In this document: positions 35,202-45,795 of the stretch, in pieces
Layout of the letters: each line of letters starts with the position of its first letter
How positions within the stretch are numbered: position 1 is the first letter of the stretch
From: Aliidiomarina quisquiliarum
GTDB lineage: Bacteria > Pseudomonadota > Gammaproteobacteria > Enterobacterales > Alteromonadaceae
Assembly (NCBI RefSeq): GCF_023922585.1
Contig: NZ_JAMFTN010000023.1
Span: 62,001 to 126,000, forward strand
Direction: 5' to 3'
Length of the DNA stretch: 64,000 nucleotides
Program-made: the position numbers and the translations under genes
The notes under the pieces: model-generated
Seen by the model: only the letters and a program-made list of their open reading frames with translations
Told to the model about the DNA's origin: nothing
Database searches by the model: none

Positions 35202-36729
35202 TATAGCCATTGTACCAAACTTACAAAAACCAAAAGTGCGCTATGGGTTATCCTTTGTACTTGGCGCACTTATGCTGTTTGCTTATGCCCCCTTTGAACA
35301 AGGTTGGTTAGCCGCTCTGCTGCTAGCAAGTTGGCTGTTATTGCTAGTGCGTTGCCAAACCCCGAAGCAAGCCGCCTTAACTGGCTTTATATTTGGCTTA
35401 GGCTGGTTTGGCACGGGTATTAGCTGGGTATTTGTTAGCGTTGACCGTTTTGGCGGGCTGCCATTACCAGCTACCTTAGCCATTATGCTAGCGCTATTCG
35501 CTTACTTAGCACTTTACCCAGCGCTGGCCGGTTGGCTTTGGTTAAAGCTGCGTAAAAAAACCAACCGTTATGCCCTTTTTACCTTTCCCTTCATTTGGTT
35601 AGTAACCGAGTTTTTACGCGGCTGGGTAATGACAGGCTTTCCTTGGCTTAATTTAGGCTATACCCAAACGGCAACACAATTTGGTGCATTAGCACCCCAC
35701 ATTGGCGAAACTGGTATTAGTTTTGTGGTTCTACTTGCCGCTATAAGCTTTGCTTATGTAGCCTTAACTAAACGCCTTGAATGGTTTGCCGTACCGGTTT
35801 TGCTTTATGCGGTGGCCATGCTTAGCCCCCAGCTAAACCCAATGGAATTTGTTGGCACTAGCTCACGAGTGGCTTTAATTCAAGGCAACATTCAACAAGA
35901 GCTTAAATGGGATAGCGAACAACAAGAGCCAAATTTTCTTACCTACAAAAATTTAAGTGAACCACTGTATGAAGACTTTGATTTAATTATATGGCCAGAG
36001 TCGGCCATTACTTTTATTGAGCCTTTAGCGCAATCAACTTTAGGTCAATTTGCTCAGCGCTTAAATGCAACCGAGGCTGTGGTGTTAAGCGGCATTATTG
36101 ACTACAACCCAGACACCAAGCAGTTTTTTAATACGATTGCCGTGTTTGGCGACCAACAAACGCCCTATGAATGGCAAAACCCCAATCGTTACCGCAAAAA
36201 CAAACTGTTGCCTATTGGCGAATTTGTACCTTTCGAGTCTATTCTACGCCCACTGGCGCCATTATTTAATTTGCCCATGTCGTCTTTTAGTCGGGGCGAG
36301 CCTACACAACAAAACTTAACCGCCAACGGCAGGGAAATTGCGGCTAATATTTGTTATGAGGTGGTGTATAGTCATTATATAAAAGATCAAGTTACCGCTG
36401 GCACCGACATTTTGCTCACCGTTAGCAATGATTCGTGGTTTGGGAATTCTCATGGCCCCCACCAGCATTTAGAAATTGCTCGTATGCGCGCTATGGAATT
36501 TGGCCGGCCTATGTTGCGTTCAACTAATAACGGGATCACTGCTATTATTGATCACCAAGGCTATATCATGCAGCGTATCGCGCAGTTCGAAGTAGCCGTG
36601 GCCACCGCAAATGTACCTCACGTTACGGGTACAACTTGGTATACCCGTTATGGCTCAACTCCTACCTGGTGCATGGCCATAATACTGCTAGGCGTTAGCT
36701 TACTGCGAAGAAACCGCGCTCAAGCATAG
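35188..36729 (+). CDS. lnt: Apolipoprotein N-acyltransferase Lnt
   Basis: A 513-residue inner-membrane enzyme that adds the third acyl chain to lipoproteins. About seven N-terminal membrane segments (residues 18-205) are followed by a periplasmic nitrilase-like domain (about 225-480). The catalytic triad is visible: Glu in WPESAI, Lys in RKNKLLPIGEFVPFE and Cys in NICYEVVYS. It overlaps corC by 14 bases. Confidence 0.95.
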   Translation: MPLSNIAIVPNLQKPKVRYGLSFVLGALMLFAYAPFEQGWLAALLLASWLLLLVRCQTPKQAALTGFIFGLGWFGTGISWVFVSVDRFGGLPLPATLAIMLALFAYLALYPALAGWLWLKLRKKTNRYALFTFPFIWLVTEFLRGWVMTGFPWLNLGYTQTATQFGALAPHIGETGISFVVLLAAISFAYVALTKRLEWFAVPVLLYAVAMLSPQLNPMEFVGTSSRVALIQGNIQQELKWDSEQQEPNFLTYKNLSEPLYEDFDLIIWPESAITFIEPLAQSTLGQFAQRLNATEAVVLSGIIDYNPDTKQFFNTIAVFGDQQTPYEWQNPNRYRKNKLLPIGEFVPFESILRPLAPLFNLPMSSFSRGEPTQQNLTANGREIAANICYEVVYSHYIKDQVTAGTDILLTVSNDSWFGNSHGPHQHLEIARMRAMEFGRPMLRSTNNGITAIIDHQGYIMQRIAQFEVAVATANVPHVTGTTWYTRYGSTPTWCMAIILLGVSLLRRNRAQA

Positions 36730-36799
36730 TCAATTCGCCCGAAAGTGGATAAACTAACAGTAACTTTCATATTAATTTCTTGGATAAGGGAACCAACTG

Positions 36800-37009
36800 A
36801 TGATCAACCTATTTCACGCTATACTTTTCACTGGCATGACAGCAGCAGCTGGCTTGGGTATTGCAAGCATTATAATGACATTATTCCCGGTAACTGTTGA
36901 AGGCCAAACTAAAGCAGCTAAAGGCGAAGAGCGCGTTGAGTACGCTTTCTTTGGCTTCGCTGGTATTGTTATCGCACTCGTATTGCTGTTAGCAATCAAC
37001 TTATCTTAA
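36800..37009 (+). CDS. Small two-helix membrane protein of unknown function
   Basis: A 69-residue protein with two hydrophobic helices (about 8-31 and 47-67). They are joined by a short charged loop (EGQTKAAKGEERVEY). A good ribosome binding site (AAGGGA) precedes the ATG by about 8 bases. I do not recognise a family. It stands alone between lnt and leuS with 70 bases upstream and 44 downstream. The frame, ribosome binding site and clear helical hairpin support a real gene. Confidence 0.72.
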   Translation: MINLFHAILFTGMTAAAGLGIASIIMTLFPVTVEGQTKAAKGEERVEYAFFGFAGIVIALVLLLAINLS

Positions 37010-37053
37010 GCGAACTGTAAAAAGTTAACTTTATACCGGCACCTACAGGTTGT

Positions 37054-39654
37054 ATGTCGATGACAAAAAAGATTGAAGAGAATTACCAGCCCAACGTAAT
37101 TGAGGCTGAAGCCCAAGCACGTTGGGAAAAAGAACAAACATTTAATGTTACCGAAGACCCTAACAAAGAAAAGTTTTACTGTTTATCTATGTTCCCTTAC
37201 CCAAGCGGTAAGCTGCATATGGGGCATGTACGTAACTATACTCTTTCCGACGTTGTTTCTCGTTACCAGCGTTTGCAAGGTAAAAACGTTTTACACCCTA
37301 TTGGTTGGGACGCCTTTGGCTTGCCTGCTGAAAATGCGGCCATACAAAATAAAACCGCGCCCGCCAAATGGACTTACAAAAACATTGACGACATGCGTAC
37401 CCAGCTTAAAGCTCTTGGTTTTGGCTATGACTGGCATCGTGAAATTGCCACTTGCCACCCTGAATATTATCGCTGGGAACAATGGTTTTTCACTCGTTTA
37501 TACGAAAAAGGCTTAGTTTACAAAAAGAACTCTACCGTAAACTGGGACCCTATCGACCAAACAGTACTAGCGAACGAACAGGTTATCGACGGCCGTGGTT
37601 GGCGTTCGGGCGCACTGGTTGAGCAAAAAGAAATTCCGCAATGGTTTATTCGCATTACCGACTATGCTGAAGAACTACTAAATGATTTAGACCAGCTAGA
37701 CGGTTGGCCTGAACAAGTTAAAACCATGCAGCGCAACTGGATAGGCCGCTCGGAAGGTATTGAAATTAGCTTCCAAGTAACCGGCACTGACGAAAAAGTA
37801 GATGTATACACAACCAGGCCAGACACTTTTTATGGTGTTACTTACATGGCCGTTGCTGCACAACACCCGCTGGCCCTTCGCGCTGCAGAAAATAACCCAG
37901 CAGTAGCCGAGTTTATTAAAAATTGTAAACAGCAAAAGGTTGCTGAAGCGGATCTTGCTACCATGGACAAGGTAGGTGTAGCTACCGGCCTAACTGCTGT
38001 TCACCCACTTACGGGTGAAAGCATTCCTATTTGGGTCGCTAACTTTGTGCTCATGCATTACGGCACTGGTGCGGTTATGGCGGTTCCTGCCCATGACCAA
38101 CGCGACTGGGAGTTTGCTCACGCCTATGGCTTACCTATTACGCAAGTAATTGAGCCAATAGAAGGCGAGCATGACTTTACCGCAAGTGCCTTTGTTGAAG
38201 CTGGCCGATTGGTAAATTCAGCTGAATTTAACGGTTTAGACACCGAAGCTGGTTTTCATGCTATTGCCGACAAACTTGAGCACATGGAAGTTGGTGAACG
38301 CCAAGTAAACTACCGCCTACGCGACTGGGGTGTATCTCGCCAACGTTACTGGGGCGCTCCTATTCCGATGCTGAACTTGCCGAATGGCGATTCAGTACCT
38401 GTGCCTGACGACCAATTACCAGTGCGGTTACCTGAAAATGTGGTAATGAACGGTATTACCTCACCGCTCAAAACCGACACTGAATGGCGTGAAGCCACTT
38501 GGAATGGCCAACCAGCTGAACATGAAACCGATACTTTCGACACCTTTATGGAATCGTCGTGGTATTACGCGCGCTACTGTTCACCTCGTTATGAAAACGG
38601 CATGTTAAACCCTGAGCAAGCCAACTACTGGCTGCCTGTAGACCAATACATTGGTGGCATTGAGCACGCAATCATGCACTTGCTATATTCGCGCTTTTTC
38701 CACAAGTTACTACGCGATGCCGGTTTGGTAAGTTCTGACGAACCCTATAAAAAACTACTTTGCCAAGGCATGGTGTTAGCCGACAGCTTTTATCGTGAAG
38801 ACGAGCGCGGGGCCAAAGAATGGTTCTCACCTCTCGACATTAACTACGAACGCAACGATAAAGGTGGCATTACCAAAGCTTTCCTTAAAACCGACGGCAA
38901 GCCAGTTGTGCATGCGGGTATTAGCAAAATGTCGAAGTCAAAAAATAACGGCATCGACCCACAAGTAATGGTAGATAAATACGGCGCCGACACCGTACGC
39001 TTATTTATGATGTTTGCTGCCCCACCTGAGCTTACACTGGAATGGTCTGATTCAGGCGTTGAGGGTGCGCATCGGTTCTTACGTCGTTTGTGGCGCCTAG
39101 TGTATGAGTTTCAAGACCATGCCGGCAATAGCACGCTTAATGTTGCCAGCTTGAATAGCGAACAAAAAGCCTTACGCCGCGAAGTGCACCGTACCATCGC
39201 CAAAGTTTCTGACGATATGGGCCGTCGCCAGCACTTTAATACGGCTATAGCAGCCATTATGGAGCTAAGTAACCACCTACAAAAGGCCTCTGTGGCAAGC
39301 GAGCAAGACCAAGCAGTTATGCAAGAAGCTCTCGATGCTATTACTTTAATGCTGTTCCCTATCACTCCACATATTGGGGAAAAACTATGGTTAGCATTAG
39401 GCCACGACAGCGACATTAACTTTGAAGCTTGGCCAACGTTAGACGAAACAGCTTTAGTGGAAGACGAAAAGCTTATTGTTGTACAAGTAAATGGCAAGGT
39501 ACGCGCCCGCTTAACAGTTGCTGCTGACATTGTTCAGGCCGACTTAGAGAAATTAGCTTTCGAACAAAGTTCTGTTACCAGTTTCACCGATGGCAAAACG
39601 ATTCGGAAAATAATTTATGTGCCTGGCAAGCTACTTAGCATTGTTGCCAATTAA
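37054..39654 (+). CDS. leuS: Leucyl-tRNA synthetase
   Basis: An 866-residue class I synthetase. The HIGH-type motif is LHMGHVRNY (about 49-57) and KMSKS ([11 protein letters not shown]) lies near 626. The CP1 editing domain (about 225-415) that removes mischarged amino acids is full length, and the C-terminal tRNA-binding domain ends the protein. Length is close to E. coli (860). It precedes lptE and holA as in many gammaproteobacteria. Confidence 0.98.
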   Translation: MSMTKKIEENYQPNVIEAEAQARWEKEQTFNVTEDPNKEKFYCLSMFPYPSGKLHMGHVRNYTLSDVVSRYQRLQGKNVLHPIGWDAFGLPAENAAIQNKTAPAKWTYKNIDDMRTQLKALGFGYDWHREIATCHPEYYRWEQWFFTRLYEKGLVYKKNSTVNWDPIDQTVLANEQVIDGRGWRSGALVEQKEIPQWFIRITDYAEELLNDLDQLDGWPEQVKTMQRNWIGRSEGIEISFQVTGTDEKVDVYTTRPDTFYGVTYMAVAAQHPLALRAAENNPAVAEFIKNCKQQKVAEADLATMDKVGVATGLTAVHPLTGESIPIWVANFVLMHYGTGAVMAVPAHDQRDWEFAHAYGLPITQVIEPIEGEHDFTASAFVEAGRLVNSAEFNGLDTEAGFHAIADKLEHMEVGERQVNYRLRDWGVSRQRYWGAPIPMLNLPNGDSVPVPDDQLPVRLPENVVMNGITSPLKTDTEWREATWNGQPAEHETDTFDTFMESSWYYARYCSPRYENGMLNPEQANYWLPVDQYIGGIEHAIMHLLYSRFFHKLLRDAGLVSSDEPYKKLLCQGMVLADSFYREDERGAKEWFSPLDINYERNDKGGITKAFLKTDGKPVVHAGISKMSKSKNNGIDPQVMVDKYGADTVRLFMMFAAPPELTLEWSDSGVEGAHRFLRRLWRLVYEFQDHAGNSTLNVASLNSEQKALRREVHRTIAKVSDDMGRRQHFNTAIAAIMELSNHLQKASVASEQDQAVMQEALDAITLMLFPITPHIGEKLWLALGHDSDINFEAWPTLDETALVEDEKLIVVQVNGKVRARLTVAADIVQADLEKLAFEQSSVTSFTDGKTIRKIIYVPGKLLSIVAN

Positions 39655-39655
39655 A

Positions 39656-40174
39656 ATGTTAGCGAGCAAAGTGCTGACAAACACTTACCAACAAGCGACA
39701 CGGTTACTAGCAACCGGTGTCGCTTTGTTGTTATTAGCAGGCTGTGGCTTTCATATTCGCGGCGACTTTCAGGTACCACCCAACTTAACTGAAGTTGCCA
39801 TTAATGCGCCTAAACGTAGTGACGTAGCTGCCGCTTTACACAACGCTTTAGAACTGCGTGGAATAGCGGTAGTGAACTACGCTATAGACATACCAATAAT
39901 TGAAATTGGCGAAGACAAGCTTGATCGTCGAACTTTGTCGCTGTTGCCCTCGGGCCAAGTTGCTGAATACGAATTTATTTATACCCTACCGGTTACCTTT
40001 ACCGATAGTTCAGGCCGTGTTTCACAGCAAGTTATTCAGCTTACCCGCGACTACCAAGACGACCCCAATTTTGCCTTAGCTAAAACTCGCGAGTTTGAAT
40101 TAGTTATCAGTGAAATGCGTAACGACGCTGTACGCCGCACTCTTATTCTTATGAATCAATATTTAAGGAATTAA
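39656..40174 (+). CDS. lptE: LPS assembly lipoprotein LptE
   Basis: A 172-residue outer-membrane lipoprotein (LLLLAGCGF, acylated Cys30) that plugs LptD and binds LPS during export. GFHIRGDFQVP after the cysteine is characteristic. The ATG at 39656 follows the leuS stop by 1 base; there is no separate ribosome binding site, so translation is probably coupled. The frame extends upstream to 39617 inside leuS, but that would displace the signal peptide. Confidence 0.93.
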   Translation: MLASKVLTNTYQQATRLLATGVALLLLAGCGFHIRGDFQVPPNLTEVAINAPKRSDVAAALHNALELRGIAVVNYAIDIPIIEIGEDKLDRRTLSLLPSGQVAEYEFIYTLPVTFTDSSGRVSQQVIQLTRDYQDDPNFALAKTREFELVISEMRNDAVRRTLILMNQYLRN

Positions 40175-40179
40175 GCTGC

Positions 40180-41250
40180 ATGCAAGTTAGGGCCGAACAA
40201 TTAGCACAACACTTAACAGGAAAGCAGCTAGCGCCTTGTTATTTGGTTTTCGGCGACGACCCTTTTTTGCGCCAGCAACACCTCGATCTAATTCGCCAAG
40301 CTGCAAAACAGCGTGGGTTTGAAGAGCGTATTCAGTTCGTGCAAGACAAAGACTTTAGTTGGCAAGACTTAATTAATGAAGGTCAAACACAATCACTTTT
40401 TTCGTCGCAGCAGCTGATTGAGCTTTACATGCCTGAGGCGGCACCAGGCCGTGAAGGTGGTGAAGCCTTGCGCCAATTTATTACCCAACAATCGCCCGAC
40501 CAACTGCTTGTTATAAGCGGTAAGCATGTAAATAAAACCACTCAAAATACTAAGTGGTTTAAGTCGCTCGAGCAGCATGGCGCATTTATTCCCGTATATA
40601 CGCCCGATAAAGACCGCTTACCAAATTATATTAATACGCGGGCACAACATCACCAAGTAAAGCTAGAGCGCGATGCAACCTTAGTGCTAGCCCAGTGGTA
40701 TGAAGGTAATTTACTTGCCCTAGAGCAAGAGCTCATGAAGTTAGCGTTGCAACAGCCCGATCGCACTTTGCCGTGGCCAGCTGATGAACTTAGCGCGGCG
40801 TCTTCTGATCAAAGCCGTTACGACATTTTCACACTACGGGACACTTTATTAGAAGGTAATTTAAGTCGTTACTTGCATTGCCTTGAGCGCCTGGCAGAAA
40901 CCGGTGAAGAGCCGGTATTAATTTTATGGACCTTAAGTAAAATGCAGCAGGTGCTAGACCAGTTAGCCCAGTGCATTGGGCGCCGAGAGTCACCTCGAGC
41001 TATATTTAATAGTGAGCGTATTTGGGCGCAGCAACAAAGCGCCTACGAGGCACTTGCCCAACGTTACACGTTACCGTTGAATCATCAGCTGGTTACTTTG
41101 GTTGAGCGTGCCGAGTTAGCCATTAAACGGGGCTCTGGCGACGACGTGATGGTGCTTTTCGCCCACTTTGGGGTTGCCTTGCTGCGCCCTGACCAAGCGC
41201 AAGCACTTATTCCATTTGCCCATTCAACGGCGTGTTATGACTTTATCTAA
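40180..41250 (+). CDS. holA: DNA polymerase III delta subunit HolA
   Basis: A 356-residue clamp-loader subunit that opens the beta clamp. The N-terminal AAA-like domain (LAPCYLVFGDDPFLRQQHLD, about 17-36) and the DELSAASSDQSRYDIFTL segment (about 203-220) match HolA. Length is normal (E. coli 343). It overlaps nadD by 14 bases. Confidence 0.94.
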   Translation: MQVRAEQLAQHLTGKQLAPCYLVFGDDPFLRQQHLDLIRQAAKQRGFEERIQFVQDKDFSWQDLINEGQTQSLFSSQQLIELYMPEAAPGREGGEALRQFITQQSPDQLLVISGKHVNKTTQNTKWFKSLEQHGAFIPVYTPDKDRLPNYINTRAQHHQVKLERDATLVLAQWYEGNLLALEQELMKLALQQPDRTLPWPADELSAASSDQSRYDIFTLRDTLLEGNLSRYLHCLERLAETGEEPVLILWTLSKMQQVLDQLAQCIGRRESPRAIFNSERIWAQQQSAYEALAQRYTLPLNHQLVTLVERAELAIKRGSGDDVMVLFAHFGVALLRPDQAQALIPFAHSTACYDFI

Positions 41251-41854
41251 ACCTGCGTTGGCGTTTCTCGGTGGCACTTTTGATCCTGTTCATCAGGGCC
41301 ATATTAACCCGCTTTTGGAGTTAGCAGACACCTTTCACTGGCAACAAATTCACTTACTACCCAGCTGCTTACCACCGCACCGGGAACAGCCTAAAGCAAG
41401 CGACGAGCAACGTTTAGCCATGTTACAATTAGCGGCTAAACAAGACCACCGCTTAATAGTGAACGACTGGGAAATTAGCCAAGGCAAACCTTCTCGCACT
41501 AAGCGCACGCTAGACTATTTTCGTACCGCCTACCCAAACCATAAACTTTATTTTGTCATGGGTATGGACAGCTGGGTAACTTTGCACCAATGGCTAAATT
41601 GGCAGCATTTAAACCAATTTGCTGACTTAGTTGTTTTGCCACGGCCTGGCTACAATGCTACACAGGCTGCTGCAAGCGTTCAGCACTGGCTAGCCGAACA
41701 AACCAACATTCATTTTCCAGCTGTTACTGAAACCAACATTTCTGCAACTGAATTACGCCAGCTAATAAAACACTGGCAACCCGGTGACCCCCTGCCACCA
41801 TTACTGTTTGCGGAAACTTTCTCTTATATTCTGAGTCATAACCTTTATCGGTAG
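41237..41854 (+). CDS. nadD: Nicotinate-nucleotide adenylyltransferase NadD
   Basis: A 205-residue enzyme that joins nicotinate mononucleotide and ATP to deamido-NAD. The GGTFDPVHQGH motif (about 12-22) is the nucleotidyltransferase signature, and ISATELR (about 170-176) is the second one. I start at the ATG at 41237 (MTLSKPALAFLGGTF), which overlaps the holA end by 14 bases; an earlier in-frame ATG lies deep inside holA. Confidence 0.95.
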   Translation: MTLSKPALAFLGGTFDPVHQGHINPLLELADTFHWQQIHLLPSCLPPHREQPKASDEQRLAMLQLAAKQDHRLIVNDWEISQGKPSRTKRTLDYFRTAYPNHKLYFVMGMDSWVTLHQWLNWQHLNQFADLVVLPRPGYNATQAAASVQHWLAEQTNIHFPAVTETNISATELRQLIKHWQPGDPLPPLLFAETFSYILSHNLYR

Positions 41855-41916
41855 CTGCCCTCGTTGGGAACTCGTGGTAAACTTAAGCTCATATTAACTT
41901 ATTAGGAATTAAAGCA

Positions 41917-42234
41917 TTGCAGGCTGAAGCACTTCGCGACTTTATTTTAGATAAAGCAGACAACTTAAAAGCACGTGATATACGTGTTATCGATGTACAA
42001 AAAAAATCTGACATTACCGACTTTTTAATTATTTGCTCTGGCACTTCAACAACTCACGTTCGAAGTATTGCCGGACATGTTGCCTTAGAAGCCAAAAAAG
42101 CAGGGCATGCGGCACTAGGCACCGAAGGAGAAAAAGACGGCGAGTGGGTTTTGGTAGACTTTGGTGATGTTATTCTCCATGTCATGCAAGACGACATTCG
42201 TGAGTTCTACCAACTTGAAAAACTATGGGGCTAA
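41917..42234 (+). CDS. rsfS: Ribosome silencing factor RsfS
   Basis: A 105-residue protein of the Iojap/RsfS family that binds L14 and blocks subunit joining during starvation. KSDITDFLIICSGTSTTHVRS (a 21-residue block, here only named by its ends KSDITDF and TTHVRS) and GEWVLVDFGDVILHVM are typical. It begins at a TTG at 41917 with AGGA 9 bases upstream; no ATG precedes the conserved region. It starts the rsfS-rlmH-mrdA-rodA series. Confidence 0.95.
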   Translation: MQAEALRDFILDKADNLKARDIRVIDVQKKSDITDFLIICSGTSTTHVRSIAGHVALEAKKAGHAALGTEGEKDGEWVLVDFGDVILHVMQDDIREFYQLEKLWG

Positions 42235-42243
42235 ACACCACTT

Positions 42244-42714
42244 ATGCGGTTACAAATGATTGCCGTTGGCCAAAAAATGCCAGCTTGGGTAACCGCTGGT
42301 TTTCAAGAGTACAGTAAACGGCTACCCGCCGACATGAGCCTAGAGCTAATTGAAATTGCTGCCGGTAAGCGTGGTAAAAATGCTGACATTCAGCGCTTAA
42401 CCGACAAGGAAGGCGAGCAAATGTTAAGTGCTGTAGCCCGCTCGGCACGTATTATTACCCTAGAAGTAACCGGTAAGCCTTGGAGCACCCATAAGTTAGC
42501 GCAGCGAATGGAAGCTTGGCAACATGATGGCCGCGACGTGGCTTTTTTAATTGGCGGCCCTGAAGGCCTTTCACAAGCCTGTATTAATGCCAGCGAAGAA
42601 AAGTGGTCCTTGTCGGCGCTTACATTGCCACACCCTTTGGTGCGTATTGTCATGGCCGAAGCTTTATTTAGAGCTTGGAGCTTATTAACTAATCATCCTT
42701 ACCATCGCGAATAA
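42244..42714 (+). CDS. rlmH: 23S rRNA pseudouridine-1915 N3-methyltransferase RlmH
   Basis: A 156-residue SPOUT methyltransferase. The knot region carries [10 protein letters not shown] (about 100-109) and the C-terminus [19 protein letters not shown], both diagnostic. It acts on the assembled 70S ribosome. It lies between rsfS and mrdA, 9 and 2 bases from its neighbours. Confidence 0.97.
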   Translation: MRLQMIAVGQKMPAWVTAGFQEYSKRLPADMSLELIEIAAGKRGKNADIQRLTDKEGEQMLSAVARSARIITLEVTGKPWSTHKLAQRMEAWQHDGRDVAFLIGGPEGLSQACINASEEKWSLSALTLPHPLVRIVMAEALFRAWSLLTNHPYHRE

Positions 42715-42716
42715 CA

Positions 42717-44681
42717 ATGAGAACAAAGCGCGTTGCTATACGAAACCATCAAGCTGAATCGCAATTGTTTTTCCGGCGTGCCGTTACTTCAATTGTGTTG
42801 GTTGGGTTAATTTTTCTTATTCTTCTAATTAACTTGTATCGCTTACAAGTAACCAGCTTTAAAGAGTTTCAAACCCGCTCAAATAGCAATCGCATTATGG
42901 TGTTACCCGTAGCACCAAACCGCGGTTTAATTATGGACCGTCATGGCGAATTACTTGCTGAAAACACCCCCGTTTACAGTTTGGAAGTTATTCCAGAAGA
43001 AATCCCTACGCTTCGCGCAACCCTTGAAGAAGTGGTAGAGCTACTTAACTTACCCGAAGAGTTAGTCGACCAGTTTTTTAATTCCCTACGCCAAAGCAGA
43101 CGCTTTCCACAAATTCCTTTTACCGACAATTTAACTGAGCAACAAGTTGCCCGATTTTCCGTGAATCAGCATCGTTACCCGGGCATTTCTGTTGAAGCAC
43201 GTTTGCAACGGCATTACCCTCACGCCGAGTTGTTTACCCACGCTATTGGCTATGTGGGCCGCATTAACCGTAAAGACGTAGAACGGCTCCGAGAAAATGA
43301 CTCTTACGCTAATTACGCCGCCACCCGCACCATTGGCAAACTTGGCATTGAACGTTATTACGAAGACACTTTGCATGGCCAAGTTGGCTATCAAACCGTT
43401 GAAGTAAATAACCGCGGCCGTGTGGTTCGTACCCTCGAATTTAACCCGCCAAAGCCCGGCCATGATATTTATTTAGAACTTGATTTAGAATTACAACGCC
43501 TTGCTTACGAGCAACTAGAAGGTCGCCGCGGGGCTATTATCATGCTCGACGCTCAAACAGGCGGCGTTTTAGCATTTACTTCGGCGCCTAGCTACGACCC
43601 TAACTGGTTTGTTAGTGGTATTTCGTCTGCTCGCTATCGGTCGCTGTTAGAGAACCCTGACAACCCGCTAATTAACCGAGCGACACAAGGCCGTTACCCT
43701 CCCGCTTCTACTATTAAGCCACACTTGGGCTTGCTCGGCTTAGTAGACGGAATAGTAACCCGAGAAACCCGTGTTTGGGACCCCGGCTGGTTTGAAATTG
43801 AAGGTGTTGAACGCCGCTTCCGCGACTGGCGAACCTATGGCCACGGCTGGGTAAATATTGACAAGGCTATTATTGAGTCTTGTAACACTTATTATTACGA
43901 CCTAGCCTTGAAGCTCGGCATTGATCGTATTTCAGAGTTTATGAGCAAAATGGGTTTTGGTGAGCGTACCGGTATCGATATTCATGAAGAAAATTCTGCC
44001 TTATTGCCTTCGCGTGACTGGAAACGGGGCCGTTATGGTGAAGCTTGGTATGCGGGCGAAACTGTTTCGGTTGGTATTGGGCAAAGTTATTGGACCGTAA
44101 CGCCTATGCAATTAGCCACCACCACCCAACTGTTGGCAACCAACGGACGTAAATATGTTCCGCGTTTATTACGGGCGACTAATCATGAACAGGGAATTGT
44201 ATTTAACCCTATACAAGAGCGGCCCGCACTAGAAATAAACAACCCACGCCACTGGGCTACTATTCAGTCGGCTATGGCTCAGGTTATAACAAATATTCAT
44301 GGTACCGCGCATAACTCGTTTAAAGACGCTAGCTATACGGCGGCCAGTAAAACTGGTACCGCTCAAGTTGCTGAACTCTCCGTTGACGCCGACGACAATC
44401 GCATAAAAAATGAAGACGTGGCCGAGCGCCTACGAGATAACGCTACTTACATTGGTTTTGCCCCCGTTGAACAGCCAGAAATAATTATTGCAATTGCCAT
44501 CGAAAACGTTGGTGGTGGAGGCCGAAATGCAGCGCCTATTGCCCGTGTGTTAATGGACAGCTACTTTTCTTCGCTGCGAGAAAATAACGCCCCACGCTCA
44601 TTTATAAACTCTCAAGAAGAACAACTACCTGCTGCAGCTCCTGGCACGGCCCATACGGAGGTAACCGATGCAAACAACTGA
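42717..44681 (+). CDS. mrdA: Penicillin-binding protein 2 (elongasome transpeptidase)
   Basis: A 654-residue inner-membrane transpeptidase for lateral wall growth. One N-terminal membrane helix (about 22-44), a pedestal domain (about 60-240), then the penicillin-binding domain. The catalytic STIK lies in PPASTIKPHLG (about 330), SCN in IIESCNTYYYD (about 387), and KTGTA (about 545). It pairs with RodA, encoded next with a 14-base overlap. Confidence 0.97.
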   Translation: MRTKRVAIRNHQAESQLFFRRAVTSIVLVGLIFLILLINLYRLQVTSFKEFQTRSNSNRIMVLPVAPNRGLIMDRHGELLAENTPVYSLEVIPEEIPTLRATLEEVVELLNLPEELVDQFFNSLRQSRRFPQIPFTDNLTEQQVARFSVNQHRYPGISVEARLQRHYPHAELFTHAIGYVGRINRKDVERLRENDSYANYAATRTIGKLGIERYYEDTLHGQVGYQTVEVNNRGRVVRTLEFNPPKPGHDIYLELDLELQRLAYEQLEGRRGAIIMLDAQTGGVLAFTSAPSYDPNWFVSGISSARYRSLLENPDNPLINRATQGRYPPASTIKPHLGLLGLVDGIVTRETRVWDPGWFEIEGVERRFRDWRTYGHGWVNIDKAIIESCNTYYYDLALKLGIDRISEFMSKMGFGERTGIDIHEENSALLPSRDWKRGRYGEAWYAGETVSVGIGQSYWTVTPMQLATTTQLLATNGRKYVPRLLRATNHEQGIVFNPIQERPALEINNPRHWATIQSAMAQVITNIHGTAHNSFKDASYTAASKTGTAQVAELSVDADDNRIKNEDVAERLRDNATYIGFAPVEQPEIIIAIAIENVGGGGRNAAPIARVLMDSYFSSLRENNAPRSFINSQEEQLPAAAPGTAHTEVTDANN

Positions 44682-45783
44682 AGAGCGCGACAGGCACCCA
44701 TGGCTAGCACGCTTACATATCGACGGGCTGCTATTTTTAGCCTTGGTTGCCCTATGTGTTACCAGTTTATTTGTTATTTACAGTGCTGGCGGCCAAGAGC
44801 TTGAGTTGGTTTGGGCGCAAGCAACCCGCATTGCCGTGTCTTTTGTCGTGTTGTTCATTATTGCGCAAATAAACCCAATGCATTACAAGGGTTGGTCGGT
44901 TTTCCTGTACGTTATTGGCATTGCTTTATTAGTGGCGGTATTAGTTCTAGGTGTTTCTGGCAAAGGCGCTCAGCGCTGGCTCGATCTAGGCATCACTCGT
45001 ATTCAACCCTCGGAACTACTAAAACTTGCCGTACCTTTTATGCTTGCCTGGTACTGTTGCCGTGGCGCTAGCCCTATTAGGGTGTGGCAGGTGGCTATGG
45101 GCATGCTACTAACACTCATACCCACCATGCTTATTTTTTTACAGCCCGACCTAGGCACCGCCATTCTAGTGGCCTCGTCTGGGGTGTTTGTGCTTTTTTT
45201 AGCGGGCATGAGCTGGCGTGTAGTTACGGCAGGCATATTAATGGTGGCAAGCAGCCTGCCGGTATTATGGTTTTTTGGTTTACATAGCTACCAGCGTAAC
45301 CGGGTGTTAACTTTTTTAAACCCTGAGCGTGACCCATTAGGCGCTGGCTATCATATTATTCAGTCGAAAATAGCCATTGGTTCAGGCGGTATTGAAGGGA
45401 AAGGCTGGTTGCAGGGAACCCAGTCGCAACTAGAGTTTTTACCTGAGCGCCATACAGACTTTATATTCTCAGTATTTAGTGAAGAATTCGGGTTAATGGG
45501 AGTGGTTGCCCTGCTTACTTTATACGGCTTTATTATTGTTCGCGGGTTACTAATTTCTGTGCGTGCACAAAACATGTATTCACGCTTACTTGGCGGTAGC
45601 ATAACGTTAACTTTCTTTATTTATGTTTTAGTTAATATTGGTATGGTGTCTGGGCTTTTGCCTGTTGTGGGCGTGCCCCTACCGTTAATTAGCTACGGCG
45701 GCACTTCAATGGTTACCATGATGGCGGGCTTTGGTATTTTAATGGCTATTGCTACCCACCGACGTTTAGTTATGAGTCAATAA
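44668..45783 (+). CDS. rodA: Peptidoglycan glycosyltransferase RodA
   Basis: A 371-residue SEDS-family polymerase of the rod complex with about ten membrane helices. FLPERHTDFIFSVFSEEFG (about 256-274) and PLPLISYGGTSM (about 342-353) are the family signatures, and RIQPSELLKLA (about 111-121) is also typical. Paired with mrdA as in E. coli. Confidence 0.97.
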   Translation: MQTTEERDRHPWLARLHIDGLLFLALVALCVTSLFVIYSAGGQELELVWAQATRIAVSFVVLFIIAQINPMHYKGWSVFLYVIGIALLVAVLVLGVSGKGAQRWLDLGITRIQPSELLKLAVPFMLAWYCCRGASPIRVWQVAMGMLLTLIPTMLIFLQPDLGTAILVASSGVFVLFLAGMSWRVVTAGILMVASSLPVLWFFGLHSYQRNRVLTFLNPERDPLGAGYHIIQSKIAIGSGGIEGKGWLQGTQSQLEFLPERHTDFIFSVFSEEFGLMGVVALLTLYGFIIVRGLLISVRAQNMYSRLLGGSITLTFFIYVLVNIGMVSGLLPVVGVPLPLISYGGTSMVTMMAGFGILMAIATHRRLVMSQ

Positions 45784-45795
45784 GGATTTTATATT

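Noticed and set aside
37021-37032. AAAGTTAACTTT palindrome before leuS
   Set aside because: Short and AT-rich; such palindromes arise often by chance here, and no regulator or T-box-like leader is visible.
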